Shown here: positions 50,978-60,391 of the stretch, one piece after another
Position numbering within the stretch: position 1 is the first letter of the stretch
How the letters are laid out: every line of letters starts with the position of its first letter
Assembly: GCA_900468535.1 (NCBI GenBank)
Contig: UBTY01000041.1
Location: 62,001-126,000 of the forward strand
DNA: 64,000 nucleotides
Source of the DNA: Hyphomicrobiales bacterium
GTDB lineage: Bacteria; Pseudomonadota; Alphaproteobacteria; Rhizobiales; Rhizobiaceae
Direction: 5' to 3'
Notes under the pieces: model-generated
What the model saw: only the letters and a program-made list of their open reading frames with translations
Told to the model about the DNA's origin: nothing
Databases searched by the model: none
Program-made: the position numbers and the translations under genes

Positions 50978-51262
50978 CGGGACCATCCATGTTGATGTAG
51001 GACAGCCGTCCGACGTGATCGAAATGGCGTGCCCCGACCTGTGAGCGCTGCCCGTGCTCATACGTTACTTTCACGGGGAACTCGGCTAAAGTCCGCGCTC
51101 AAAGCGATATTGACAGTGACAGGATGGCATCCTCGTTTTTGGCAGGGGTGTTCTCGAAGACGGTCGGAATAATCGCACGTGTGGTTGGCGCGGAGCGCCC
51201 GGGATATTGAAGAGACTGTTCGGTCGAAGCAGGTCAGCCGGCACTTGAGGAGGAAAGACACT

Positions 51263-51748
51263 ATGCAAGCCACCATTCTCAGGGGCGGCTGCCAGTGCGG
51301 CGCGATCCGATACGCGCTCGGTCAGCAACCGCAAAACGTTCACGTGTGCCACTGCCGAATGTGCCAGAAGGCGGTCGGCGGTCCCTTTGCGATTATCTGC
51401 CCTGTCATGAAGTCTGTGTTTCGCGTAACCCGCGGGACAGTCAGCTACTTCCATAGTTCGGACGTCGCTCGTCGGGGCTATTGCCGCGACTGCGGAACTC
51501 CGTTGATATTCGATTATCCTGATGCCGAGGATGTAGGAATTCTTGTCGGGACGCTGGACGAGCCTGATCGCGCCCCACCGGAGAACCAGTATGGCAACGA
51601 GAGCCGCGTCGCTTGGTACGCCGGGCTGGTTCAGGTGCCCGGAGACAGGCCGACTTACGCTGACAATGCGGAGATGCTGCACCGTATTTCCAGCACCAAC
51701 CGCCAGCATCCCGACCACGAAACGGTCAATTGGCCTCCGATCGATTAA
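51263..51748 (+). CDS. GFA/CENP-V family zinc protein
   Basis: The 161-residue protein shows the family zinc ligands: GGCQCGAIRYAL, VHVCHCRMCQKAVGGPFA and GYCRDCGTPLIFDY. The family was named for a glutathione-dependent formaldehyde-activating enzyme, but most members have no proven activity. A strong GAGGAGGAA box precedes the ATG at 51263. It stands between small genes of unknown role. Confidence 0.9.
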   Translation: MQATILRGGCQCGAIRYALGQQPQNVHVCHCRMCQKAVGGPFAIICPVMKSVFRVTRGTVSYFHSSDVARRGYCRDCGTPLIFDYPDAEDVGILVGTLDEPDRAPPENQYGNESRVAWYAGLVQVPGDRPTYADNAEMLHRISSTNRQHPDHETVNWPPID

Positions 51749-51928
51749 CATCCCGTTCCAACGTATTCTGCGCGGCGCATCGCTGATCCGATGCGGTCAA
51801 TGGAGACCTGACTCGCTGTTGGGGGCGCACATTTCAGTGACAGTGCAGATACCCCACCCAAGGCATGCCGGGAAAAAGCCAATCTCGACCGCATGCTTGA
51901 CATCGATCGTGGAGCTCGCCTCGTTCGT

Positions 51929-52180
51929 TTAGTGGCTGCTGTAGAGTGGCGGAAAATCGTCTTCTGCGCGATTTGGAAAAAGGCTCCGTCTCATACGTCG
52001 GATGGCTTCGGCCTCGCGGCGCTGTCGCGCAAGCATGACACCCGTTACCTCAGTAAAAGCTGCACCGTCCTTGTCGGCAACGCGTACTGTTCCTCCTTGC
52101 GCAAGGAAGTCGCAGAACGCCTCTACGGACCGCAGCCGCGTCGTCAGTTCAACATAGCGATCTTCGTGTTGTTCCTGCAT
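51929..52180 (-). CDS. small hypothetical protein
   Basis: The 83-residue protein begins at an ATG with a near-perfect GGAGGAGG box five bases upstream, which decides the start over an in-frame TTG at 52195. It is mostly helical and charged (RYVELTTRLRSVEAFCDFL, MLARQRREAEAIRRMRRSLF). No family is recognised. The gene seems real because of the ribosome site and charged composition. Confidence 0.6.
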   Translation of the reverse strand: MQEQHEDRYVELTTRLRSVEAFCDFLAQGGTVRVADKDGAAFTEVTGVMLARQRREAEAIRRMRRSLFPNRAEDDFPPLYSSH

Positions 52181-52407
52181 TGCCGCCTCCTCCAAGGATT
52201 GTCCATAGAGAGTTCGGCGATATCATGGCTGAAGTCATTGCTATGAATTGCTGAGGTGGCAAGCGCCGGACGTCGTCTGCCAATTCCATCACTTGGTTCA
52301 GGTCGCGCAGGACAGCGCAGCACCTCCCCCTGCTGGTCTCTCTGCGGATTGCAGAAGGTCGAAACACCGTTGGTACGACGTGCCGAGCGTGCTCTTGCCA
52401 GATTGCC

Positions 52408-53007
52408 CTAGGATTCCTCTTCGCCCAGTATCTCAACCACGGATTTGCCATAGGGAAAGAACCTGTCCTTTCTCCCCTCTTGCCAGGCGGCCCGCAGGTC
52501 TTGCTCGGAGATGTCCCAGTCCGGGAAGGTTTTCCTGCAGACCGCGCGCAGATCCTGCCGTAGTTCCTCCACCGTCGGCCGCCCGAAGAACCAATAGCCG
52601 TTGTAAACCTTGTGAATTATAAGTTTCGGCTCGAGGATGATGACGTGGGGGATCATCGGGTTGTGCACAGCGTCGGTGTACTCGGCGATATCGAGGTCCT
52701 TCTGAATGGTCCTCCTCGGATCTGCGAGAAACGGCCAGTGCGCGCCTACTCCGCTGCGGAATTCATGCGTTTCCGCGATTGTGTCGGTACTGATCGTCAC
52801 CATTCTGCAATAGCCAACCTCCATCTCTCGATGAAGTTGAAGCAAACCCTCATGCTGGCGCCGATCCTTGGGACAGAAACTGCCGCGACTCAGAACCAGA
52901 ACCATGGGATAGATCGACTGAAGATTGGAGAGCTTGCGGCGCTTGCCGGCGTGATCACTTAGCTCATAGTCTGGAAGAGCCGCGCCCGGCACCATATCTG
53001 GTCTCAT
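52408..53007 (-). CDS. AhpC/TSA-type peroxiredoxin-like protein
   Basis: The 199-residue thioredoxin-fold protein has YELSDHAGKRRKLSNLQ and VLVLSRGSFCPKDRRQHEGL, where the Cys aligns with the peroxidatic Cys. The usual CP-F-C pattern is CPKD, so no second Cys stands near it. WPFLADPRRTIQKDLDIAEYTD follows. AAGGAGG precedes the ATG at 53007. It lies 40 bp after the MOSC/reductase gene on the same strand, so that reductase may supply electrons. Confidence 0.82.
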   Translation of the reverse strand: MRPDMVPGAALPDYELSDHAGKRRKLSNLQSIYPMVLVLSRGSFCPKDRRQHEGLLQLHREMEVGYCRMVTISTDTIAETHEFRSGVGAHWPFLADPRRTIQKDLDIAEYTDAVHNPMIPHVIILEPKLIIHKVYNGYWFFGRPTVEELRQDLRAVCRKTFPDWDISEQDLRAAWQEGRKDRFFPYGKSVVEILGEEES

Positions 53008-53047
53008 TTCGGAATCCTCCTTGAGCGTTGACTTCGGAATTGCGCCG

Positions 53048-54808
53048 CTAAAGGTCGATGACGATGTCGCCGCGAGGCTGCGAACAGCAAAGCAGCACAT
53101 TGCCATCCGCGGCATCATCGATCGGACTCGGCAGGTAGGTAACCGATCCCGATATTATTCCTGTCTCGCAGGTGTGGCAGACGCCGGTCCGACAGGACCA
53201 GCGTGCAGGTACCTCGCACCTCTCTGCAAGCTCCAGAAGATTGTGGAGGTCGGGGTGCCATCGCACCGCCAGGCCGCTTCGAGCAAAGGAGACGAGTGCA
53301 CCGGTACCACGCCATCCTTCCGGCACCTGCGGCGGCCGTCCGGGCAACGGCGCGATCCCAGGATTGATGGCCGAGGTCGAACCGAACATTTCCGTGTGGA
53401 TGCGACGGTGCGCGACCCCGATGTCCGCAAGTCCGTCGGTGAGGTCGCGCATGAAACTCGGGGGCCCGCAGATGTAGAAGTCGCCTTCGATCGGCGCGCC
53501 AAGCTCGCGCAGTACCGCCTTGTCGAGGTGTCCCTTTGAGTCATAGTTTACCCCCTGGCGGTCGCCCTGGGTCGGGGAACTGTAGCAGACGTGGCTGCGA
53601 ACGTTCGGAGGCGATCGAAGTAGTTCGCGCACTTCACTCGCAAATGGGTGCTCAATGCTGCTGCGCGCGCCGTATAGCCACCATATCTCCCTCGCGGACT
53701 TCTCGGCAGCGAGAGCATTTAAAATGCTCAGGACCGGTGTGACCCCTATGCCGGCACTCAGGAGAACTACGGGACCATCACCAGGGATTAGGGTGAAGTC
53801 TCCCCGTGGAGCGCTCGCCTGGACGACATCCCCTTCCCTCAGTTCCTCGCTTACATACCTCCCGGCGGCGCCCCCTGGCTCTCGCTTGATCGTCACCCTG
53901 AAAAACTTGCCGTCCTGACGGCCTGACAAAGAATAGCTGCGAAGGATCAGGGGCGCGGCAGATGGTTGCAGCCGCAGAACAACGAACTGGCCCGGGAGGT
54001 ATCTGTCCAACGAGATTCCATCCAGGGGCGCCAGTTGAAGGGATGTGATGCCGTCGGCCTCTTGCGATTTGCGAACCACGCGGAATGGGCGAAAGCCGCG
54101 CCATGCCGGAGCAGGCTGCGTCGGTCCGGTCAGCCCAACGTTCCCTGTCTCGCCTCCGCCTTCCTTCGATTGTGTCAGCAACGCTTGGAATGAGTGGTGC
54201 CATCCTTCGCTCAGCGCCGGGACGTGTAGCGCGCGTTCCAGTTTATCGACGGGATGACCTGGCTTGTAGAGCAGCGCATTGATTTCCGAGATCGTCATTC
54301 CGCCCTCACCGGAAACCGTCTTTACGATCTCGTCACCCGCCTGAACCTCGCCTTCTTCGATAACACGCAGGTAGAACCCCGGTCTTCCATGCGACACGAC
54401 CAACGCGGCCATTTCAGGCACCTGCATCCGGATTCCAAGGCGATAGCAAGTAACGCGCGGCTGTGTTACCTCGAACACGGCACCGCCGATCAGGTATCGG
54501 TCGCCTATACAGACCTCGTCGTCGGCGAGGCCTTCAACGGTGAAATTCTCACCAAATTGACCGTAGACGAAGTCGCTACGCCCCAGATGTCGTTCCCAAT
54601 ATCGGTAGGAATCGATCTGGTAGACGAACACCGCGCGGTGTTCCCCGCCGTGTCCAATCCGATCCGCCTGTCCGTCACCATCTATGTTCAGTCGTCGGAC
54701 CATGCGCGGGCCGTCAACCGGGGATTTCCAGATTGCTGTCTTGACGATCCGGTTCTGCCACTCAACGTCCCGCGGCAGGCCAATGTTCACCGAAAGAAGG
54801 CAAGCCAT
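53048..54808 (-). CDS. MOSC domain fused to FAD/NAD(P) ferredoxin-reductase and 2Fe-2S domains
   Basis: The 586-residue protein joins a MOSC domain (about residues 30-170: DGDGQADRIGHGGEHRAVFVY, VTQPRVTCYRLGIRMQ), a YiiM-like helical stretch, an FAD/NAD reductase (PLILRSYSLSG, PVVLLSAGIGVTPVLSILNAL) and a plant-type 2Fe-2S end (CRTGVCHTC plus distal Cys in LLCCSQP). It could pass NAD(P)H electrons to a molybdenum cofactor sulfur site. GGGGAG precedes the ATG at 54808. It is translated towards the peroxiredoxin gene. Confidence 0.88.
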   Translation of the reverse strand: MACLLSVNIGLPRDVEWQNRIVKTAIWKSPVDGPRMVRRLNIDGDGQADRIGHGGEHRAVFVYQIDSYRYWERHLGRSDFVYGQFGENFTVEGLADDEVCIGDRYLIGGAVFEVTQPRVTCYRLGIRMQVPEMAALVVSHGRPGFYLRVIEEGEVQAGDEIVKTVSGEGGMTISEINALLYKPGHPVDKLERALHVPALSEGWHHSFQALLTQSKEGGGETGNVGLTGPTQPAPAWRGFRPFRVVRKSQEADGITSLQLAPLDGISLDRYLPGQFVVLRLQPSAAPLILRSYSLSGRQDGKFFRVTIKREPGGAAGRYVSEELREGDVVQASAPRGDFTLIPGDGPVVLLSAGIGVTPVLSILNALAAEKSAREIWWLYGARSSIEHPFASEVRELLRSPPNVRSHVCYSSPTQGDRQGVNYDSKGHLDKAVLRELGAPIEGDFYICGPPSFMRDLTDGLADIGVAHRRIHTEMFGSTSAINPGIAPLPGRPPQVPEGWRGTGALVSFARSGLAVRWHPDLHNLLELAERCEVPARWSCRTGVCHTCETGIISGSVTYLPSPIDDAADGNVLLCCSQPRGDIVIDL

Positions 54809-55051
54809 AAGGGAAACTCCCCGAGCACAGGTTTCGTCTTTGAGGGCAAGAGACTTTCTAACACGGCCACTACGCCGTTCGTGGAACAACAGAACATCGG
54901 AAACCGTCTTCAGCACCATTGTACGAAGGTGTCGGCCATCTTGGTTGAATGGTGGCTCGGAGCAGCGCCTGCTTTCATCCTTGATCGGTGAGCCCCCAGC
55001 CAAAGCCGAATAGCTGGGTAAATGAAATTTCATAGGTCGCGCCGTTGAATG

Positions 55052-55067
55052 AACGATACGTATCGTT
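55052..55067. promoter_or_regulatory. perfect 16-bp palindrome upstream of HlyD and MOSC genes
   Basis: AACGATACGTATCGTT is fully self-complementary. It lies in the 493-bp gap between the divergent MOSC-fusion and HlyD genes, with no gene supportable there. It looks like a TetR-type operator; a TetR gene lies about 4.6 kb downstream. Confidence 0.6.
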
Positions 55068-55301
55068 TATATGGAATCGCACAAGCAGCCGAGAAGTTGG
55101 TTTGGAGCAGCCGGAGGGATTTCTCCCAAGGTCAGCTCAAGCGAATGTGCCCCGGTTGCCAGCCTTCCTGTCGAAGGATGCGGAGGTGGGCTGGAGCTTC
55201 GTGTCCAATCTACGAAGCGATGAACGGCGAGCCGCATTCCCGCGTGAACCTGAAAGCCCACGCGGTTCGACCTCGCCGCTTTTTCGAGACGCTGGTCGAG
55301 C

Positions 55302-56507
55302 GTGATGGAAAGCGACCTCGTATTTATCAAATGGACGAAGGAAATGGCCTGGTTGCGAAGCAAAAACCAAGTATCCGAACAGTCGGGAACCAACGTTACG
55401 GCGTTGCCGGGGACGCATGAGAGCCACCATCCGGCGGCTCCCTCACCCAACAGGGTATCGCCGTCCTCATTTATCGTGCCAGCCGCGGCAATCACGATCG
55501 CGCTCTCTGCCGTTGTCGGTGCCGGAGCGAATTGGGATTGGTGGGTTGCGAGCCGACCAGTGCAGACCACGGATGATGCGGCAGTTTATGCCGACGTCTC
55601 TTCAATTAGCGCTCGCGTCGGAGGCACCGTCGATGGAATCTCCGTTCGCGACTATGACCATGTCAAAGCTGGCGATCTTTTGTTCTCGATCGACCGGAAG
55701 CCATTCGAGGTTGCTCTCCGTGCCGCAAGGGCGCGACTTGAAGCGGCCCGCGCGCAACTCGAAGACAACGACACTCAACGAACGTTCCAGCTTACTCAAA
55801 TCGATGTCGCCATCGCTCAACAACAGGCTTCTGCCGCTGATGAAATCCAGTCGAGCAAGGAGCTTGAGCGGCAGACACGGCTTGGCCTCGACGGCAGGGC
55901 GAGTTCACTTCAGACGCTTGAGAAGGCCACTGCGGCTCACGAGCGGGCGTTGGCAAATTCCAAAACGACGGATGCGACCGTGGCCGCCCAGCGGGTCAAG
56001 CTCGACGTGATCGCAAAACAGCGCGACGTGCTGAAGGCAAACGTCGACACCGCCGCTGCCGACGTTGCGGCACGCGAGCTGGATCTAGGCTACGCCGACG
56101 TTCGCGCCCCCGTGGATGGCATCGTCGCGAAGCGGAACGTGCAGTTGGGGAACTATGTCGCTACCGGCGCAAGTCTCATCTCCATCGTGCCGCTTCCCAA
56201 AGTCTACGTCCTGGCGAACTACAAGGAAAACCAGTTGGCCTTGGTCCGTGAAGGGCAGCCGGTCGACATATCCGTAGACCTTTTGCCCGGAGAAACCTTG
56301 CATGGGGTCGTTTCGAGGATTTCGCCTGCAAGTGGTTCGACATTCGCGCTTCTGCCTCCCGATAATGCGAGCGGCAACTTTACCAAGGTGGCCCAGCGCC
56401 TGACCGTACGCATCGAGCTCGATCCAGCACAGCCGAACTTCGACCGCTTGCGTCCCGGCATGTCGGTCATAACGCGAATAGCAACAAAGGAAGACGATCA
56501 TGTCTAG
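55302..56507 (+). CDS. HlyD/EmrA-type membrane fusion protein
   Basis: The protein has about 400 residues. One helix (FIVPAAAITIALSAVVGAGA) is followed by a lipoyl-type half VQTTDDAAVYADVSSISARVGG, an Ala-rich coiled-coil region, and LGYADVRAPVDGIVAKRNVQ. The end FALLPPDNASGNFTKVAQRL is an EmrA hallmark. Starts at 55302 (GTG), 55305 and 55344 are possible and none has an ideal ribosome site. It overlaps the next MFS gene by 8 bp, giving a second efflux pair in the window. Confidence 0.85.
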   Translation: MMESDLVFIKWTKEMAWLRSKNQVSEQSGTNVTALPGTHESHHPAAPSPNRVSPSSFIVPAAAITIALSAVVGAGANWDWWVASRPVQTTDDAAVYADVSSISARVGGTVDGISVRDYDHVKAGDLLFSIDRKPFEVALRAARARLEAARAQLEDNDTQRTFQLTQIDVAIAQQQASAADEIQSSKELERQTRLGLDGRASSLQTLEKATAAHERALANSKTTDATVAAQRVKLDVIAKQRDVLKANVDTAAADVAARELDLGYADVRAPVDGIVAKRNVQLGNYVATGASLISIVPLPKVYVLANYKENQLALVREGQPVDISVDLLPGETLHGVVSRISPASGSTFALLPPDNASGNFTKVAQRLTVRIELDPAQPNFDRLRPGMSVITRIATKEDDHV

Positions 56508-58056
56508 GAATGGTCATGCGAACGACCTTCCGCGTCAGGGGTATGTAGCCGTTGCCATGGTCATGGCGGCGATACTGACCGCATTCGATGTACGAACGGC
56601 GAGCATCGGCCTCGCGGACCTGCGAGGCGCTTTCGGCTTGACCTTCGACGAGGGCGCATGGCTGAGCACCTTTGCTACGGCGCCGCAGATTCTCGTTGCA
56701 CCAAGCGTCGGCTGGCTGATCGCCGTCTTCGGCGTCAAGAAGGTCATGATCGGGCCGTCAATTCTTTATTCGCTCGTCTCGGTCGCGATACCTTTTGTGC
56801 ACGGCTTCGAAGTCCTCGTCACGTTGCATGCGATAAGAGCAGTCGTGCTTGGCGTCTTCGTCGGAGCCACACTTCTGGTGGCCTTCCGCAACCTTGACCG
56901 AAAGTACTGGATATTCGCTCTTTCGTTCTACGTCTTGAGAATACCCTTCGCACAGAACCTCGGTCTCTATACGGCAGGCAGCTATACGCAGACGATTGGA
57001 TGGCAATGGCTTTACTGGCAGGGAGCAATCGTTGCTCCGGTCGTCGGCATCCTGTTCTGGTACGGCGGCAAACCGTCGAAGGTGGATCGCCAGCTTCTGG
57101 ACCGTGCCGATTGGGGCGGAATGGCGCTCTTTGGCGTCGCTTTGACCACGCTCTATTTCGCTTTGGACCAAGGTAACCGCCTCGACTGGTTCCGCTCCGG
57201 CTACGTCGTATCGCTCCTTCTTGCAACCGGCTTTCTCTTCGGTGTCTTTCTGTGGCACGAGACACGGGTTGGGGAGCCATGGGCTCATATTTCTATCCTC
57301 TTCAACCGAAACATCGCGCTCGGATTCGCCGCCATCGGGTGCTTCATGATTGCAAGCCTTGGAAGCTCTCTCCTGGAACCGAACTTCCTGGTTAGCGTGG
57401 CTCGCCTGCGCCCAGAGCAGATCGGCGACTTCACCGCTCCGTATGCGGCTCTGCTTCTTCTCGCAGCGACCGTGACCGCCGTAACCCTCGTCAGAACGCT
57501 CAAGCAACGTGCGACCCTGATTGTCGGCTTCACGTGTTTCGCAATATCGGCATGGCTTGGTACGCAATTGACCAGCCTGTGGTCCGTGCCCGAATTTCGG
57601 TTGATTGTGATCCTGCAGACTTTCGGAGAAGAGATTGTATTTCTCGCCGCGGTGGCAACGTTGTTCAGCAATGTAAACCCGGCGCGAGCCATCTCGCTTG
57701 TAGCCTATGTCCAGGTAATGCGACTGATCTGTTCGGAGACCGTCGCCACGTCGATGACGACTTGGGTGCGGCAGCGCGAGCAATTGCATTCGTACCTAGT
57801 CGGTCTTCACGTCACCGGCGCGACGCCGGGGTGGAACTCGGCGATCGCTCAACTTGGCTCCGGCTCCGGACCGGTCAGTTCGCAGTCTGAGGCCCTGAAG
57901 CGCGGGGTCGGAGTGCTGGCGACGATCATCCAACGGGAAGCGAATGTACTGGCCTACACTGATGGTTTCTGGATCACGTTCATAGCAGCAATCATTGGCC
58001 TGATCGTCGTTTCGTTGATGAAACCCTCACCCGCGCACCCGCTCACGTCGCGATGA
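56500..58056 (+). CDS. DHA2-type MFS efflux permease
   Basis: The 518-residue protein has about 14 helices. It resembles DHA2 permeases only loosely: LTAFDVRTASIGLADLRGAFGLTFDEGAWLSTF replaces the usual NVALP region, and TIGWQWLYWQGAIVAP replaces the W-R-W motif. EPNFLVSVARLRPEQIGDF and LHVTGATPGWNSAIAQLG are other landmarks. Its ATG lies within the end of the HlyD gene, so the pair is co-translated. Its substrate is unknown. Confidence 0.85.
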   Translation: MSRNGHANDLPRQGYVAVAMVMAAILTAFDVRTASIGLADLRGAFGLTFDEGAWLSTFATAPQILVAPSVGWLIAVFGVKKVMIGPSILYSLVSVAIPFVHGFEVLVTLHAIRAVVLGVFVGATLLVAFRNLDRKYWIFALSFYVLRIPFAQNLGLYTAGSYTQTIGWQWLYWQGAIVAPVVGILFWYGGKPSKVDRQLLDRADWGGMALFGVALTTLYFALDQGNRLDWFRSGYVVSLLLATGFLFGVFLWHETRVGEPWAHISILFNRNIALGFAAIGCFMIASLGSSLLEPNFLVSVARLRPEQIGDFTAPYAALLLLAATVTAVTLVRTLKQRATLIVGFTCFAISAWLGTQLTSLWSVPEFRLIVILQTFGEEIVFLAAVATLFSNVNPARAISLVAYVQVMRLICSETVATSMTTWVRQREQLHSYLVGLHVTGATPGWNSAIAQLGSGSGPVSSQSEALKRGVGVLATIIQREANVLAYTDGFWITFIAAIIGLIVVSLMKPSPAHPLTSR

Positions 58057-58113
58057 CGCACAGCGATGGAGCAGTTGCACCCGCCGAGTGCGCCGGCGGG
58101 CTCCAGATCGAGC

Positions 58114-58134
58114 GGGCCGGCACTCTGCCGGCCC
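58114..58134. terminator. strong GC hairpin after the efflux pair
   Basis: GGGCCGGCA-CTC-TGCCGGCCC has nine perfect base pairs with a 3-nt loop, 58 bp after the MFS stop. No T tract follows, so it may be a factor-dependent terminator or RNA-stabilising element. Confidence 0.45.
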
Positions 58135-58286
58135 TTCGAGCACAAACTCCTCATGTCGGCGTCGTTGCTGACACCAAGGTACAATAGGCCGGAAAACATC
58201 GCCGCTTTACAAGGGAGCTCGCGTGATCTGATCGCGGCTGGTCTTAGGCGGAACGGAAGGCTCGTGCCCAAACAAAGGATTGGCAA

Positions 58287-59246
58287 ATGAAAACCACAGA
58301 TATGCTCCGCTTCAAGAAGATTCCTCTTTCTCATGGCACTGGTGCAATTCCGGTTGCCGGGTTTGGAACGCTCATCCCCGACGCGAACGCGACGAAGGTG
58401 GCGGTGAAATCGGCGCTTTCGGTAGGGTTCCGTCATTTCGACTGCGCCGAACGATATCTGAACGAAGAAGCAGTTGGCGCAGCATTCACCGAAGCCATTG
58501 CCGCGGGAACCCTGCGCCGTGAGGACCTCTTTGTCACCACGAAGCTCTGGAACACAAATCATCGGCCGGAACGAGTACGACCGGCGTTTGACGCCAGTTG
58601 CCGCCGCCTGAAGGTCGACTACGTCGACGCCTACCTTATTCATACCCCTTTCGCCTTTCTCCCAGGTGAGGAGAAAGACCCACGGGACGAGTATGGACAC
58701 GTCATTTATGATCCGGGGATCAAGCTGATCGATACTTGGCGCGCGCTGGAGGAGCTCGTGGATAGTGGGCGGTGTCGGTCGATAGGTCTTTCCGACGTCT
58801 CGCTCGAAAAGCTCAAGGAGATCGTCGAAACGGCGCGGATCAAGCCTGCGATCGTGCAGGTGGAGGCGCACCCATATCTACCCGAGTGGGAATTGCTGGA
58901 ATACTGTCAGAAGCACGGCATTGTTCTCCTCGCCTTCGCGGCGCTCGGACATGGGATGGATCCAAACCTGCTCGCGGACCCAGTCGTGACCGCAATCGCC
59001 GACCGCACCGGTCAGACGCCGGCCCAAGTCGCACTGGCCTGGGCCGCCCAGCGGGGAACGGCATTCCTTACGACATCGGTGAACCCAAAGCGGATCAGCG
59101 AGAACTTCGATTTTTCCACTTTGCCGGAGGATGCGATGCTTCAGATGCGAGACCAGATAACGACGAACATCCGCTTCAATGGCGTGGTCGATACGGGGGT
59201 TCCAGGCTTCATTCCGCGCGTTTCGGGCGTACAGACGACCAAATAA
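58287..59246 (+). CDS. aldo/keto reductase
   Basis: The 319-residue protein is a TIM-barrel AKR. The tetrad is visible: Asp and Tyr in FRHFDCAERYLNEEAVG, Lys in FVTTKLWNTNH and His in YLIHTPFAFLP. SIGLSDVSLEKLKEIV and VQVEAHPYLPEWELLEYCQKHGI are usual family stretches. It reduces carbonyls with NADPH. The following SnoaL-like and TetR genes lie close by on the same strand, so they form a probable unit. Confidence 0.9.
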   Translation: MKTTDMLRFKKIPLSHGTGAIPVAGFGTLIPDANATKVAVKSALSVGFRHFDCAERYLNEEAVGAAFTEAIAAGTLRREDLFVTTKLWNTNHRPERVRPAFDASCRRLKVDYVDAYLIHTPFAFLPGEEKDPRDEYGHVIYDPGIKLIDTWRALEELVDSGRCRSIGLSDVSLEKLKEIVETARIKPAIVQVEAHPYLPEWELLEYCQKHGIVLLAFAALGHGMDPNLLADPVVTAIADRTGQTPAQVALAWAAQRGTAFLTTSVNPKRISENFDFSTLPEDAMLQMRDQITTNIRFNGVVDTGVPGFIPRVSGVQTTK

Positions 59247-59276
59247 GGTCCGAAGAACTTTGCAGAGGTATCGTCC

Positions 59277-59657
59277 ATGATGGAAGACCGGGAACCAAGG
59301 CTCGCGCTCGAACGACACTGGGCCGCTTCGGACGCGGGGGATTTTGACCTTGAGCATGAAATCTACCAAGAGAACGCCGTGCTCGAGTATCCTCTGTCCG
59401 GAGAGCGCATACGCGGACGAAGAAAGATCCAAGAAAGCCGCTTCATTCAGCCGAACAGGAAGCGCTTCTCCGTCCAGCGCATCCTGGGCAACGGGGATCT
59501 GTGGGTGACGGAATTCGTCCTGTCCTACGACGACGTGCCGTCTTACGCGGTAAGCATAATGGAGTTCGCGAACGGCCTCGTGGCGAAGGAAACGCAGTAC
59601 TTTGCAGGTCCTTTCGAACCATCAGCGTCGCGGGCTCATCTGGTCGACCACTCCTAG
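59277..59657 (+). CDS. SnoaL/NTF2-like small protein
   Basis: The 126-residue protein has the NTF2 pattern: ALERHWAASDAGDFDLEHEIYQENAVLEYPLSGERIRGRRKI, then a beta-rich part ending LVAKETQYFAGPFEPSASR. It is soluble and has no signal. Such proteins act as ligand-binding proteins, isomerases or cyclases. It starts 30 bp after the aldo/keto reductase stop, suggesting co-transcription. Confidence 0.85.
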   Translation: MMEDREPRLALERHWAASDAGDFDLEHEIYQENAVLEYPLSGERIRGRRKIQESRFIQPNRKRFSVQRILGNGDLWVTEFVLSYDDVPSYAVSIMEFANGLVAKETQYFAGPFEPSASRAHLVDHS

Positions 59658-59704
59658 CGTTTTCGTTGTTGATCGGGGCCGCGAAGTTGCGCTACGCCTT
59701 CTCA

Positions 59705-60313
59705 ATGATCACGAAGCCGACACCCGTCCCCGCCAAGAAGCGAACGTCCATCGGATCGCGTCGCAATCCGGAAACCGAGTCTGCTGTTCTCGCCGCTGCC
59801 AGGGATCTGATATCGGAGAGAGGCTACGCGGGGTTTTCCGTCGATGAGGTCGCCCGTCGGGCGGGTGCCGGAAAAACTACCATCTATCGCTGGTATCCGA
59901 CCAAAGCCGACCTTTTCATAGCGATCTACACCACCGAGCGTTCGACTTTCGTCCCAGTTCCAGAGAATGGGAATTTGATTGATGAGCTTGAGCAATACAC
60001 CACCAGCCTATGGCGTTTCTGGGCGTCGCACCCAGCCGGGGCGGCGCTTCGCGGTCTTATCGCCGAGGCGCAAGGCACACCGGAAGCACTGAGCGCGCTG
60101 CGGGACAGGTTTCTTCCCGATCGCACGACCGACGTGCGACGCATGTTGAGTAGCGCAGCGGCACGAGGGGAGCTGCGAGCCGACGAGGTGGATGCCAAGG
60201 TCGCGCTCTGGGTCGGATTCAGCTGGTACAAACTGCTGGTCGGCGAACTACCTGACGAAGGCGTCATACGGTCGGTGATGATGCAGATTGCAGAGGTTCG
60301 GCGCAACAGCTAG
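59705..60313 (+). CDS. TetR-family transcriptional regulator
   Basis: The 202-residue protein has a basic tail, then the TetR domain ESAVLAAARDLISERGYAGFSVDEVARRAGAGKTTIYRWYPTKADLF (about residues 24-72). The C-terminal part (LWRFWASHPAGAALRGLIAEAQG) matches the TetR_C_11-like ligand domain. The frame is open to 59501, within the SnoaL-like gene. It could repress the efflux pair, the reductase or itself; the palindrome at 55052 is a candidate operator. Confidence 0.88.
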   Translation: MITKPTPVPAKKRTSIGSRRNPETESAVLAAARDLISERGYAGFSVDEVARRAGAGKTTIYRWYPTKADLFIAIYTTERSTFVPVPENGNLIDELEQYTTSLWRFWASHPAGAALRGLIAEAQGTPEALSALRDRFLPDRTTDVRRMLSSAAARGELRADEVDAKVALWVGFSWYKLLVGELPDEGVIRSVMMQIAEVRRNS

Positions 60314-60391
60314 CGCTCTACTGGTGTCGACGAGGTCAACGATACTGGCTGAAAGCGCTGGCCGTAAACGACGTCGGATTGTCCGTTTTTG

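Noticed and set aside
57954..58871. Minus-strand open frame of 305 codons spanning the gap after the MFS gene
   Set aside because: It overlaps the ends of two well-supported plus-strand genes, contains the strong hairpin at 58114, and shows no domain.
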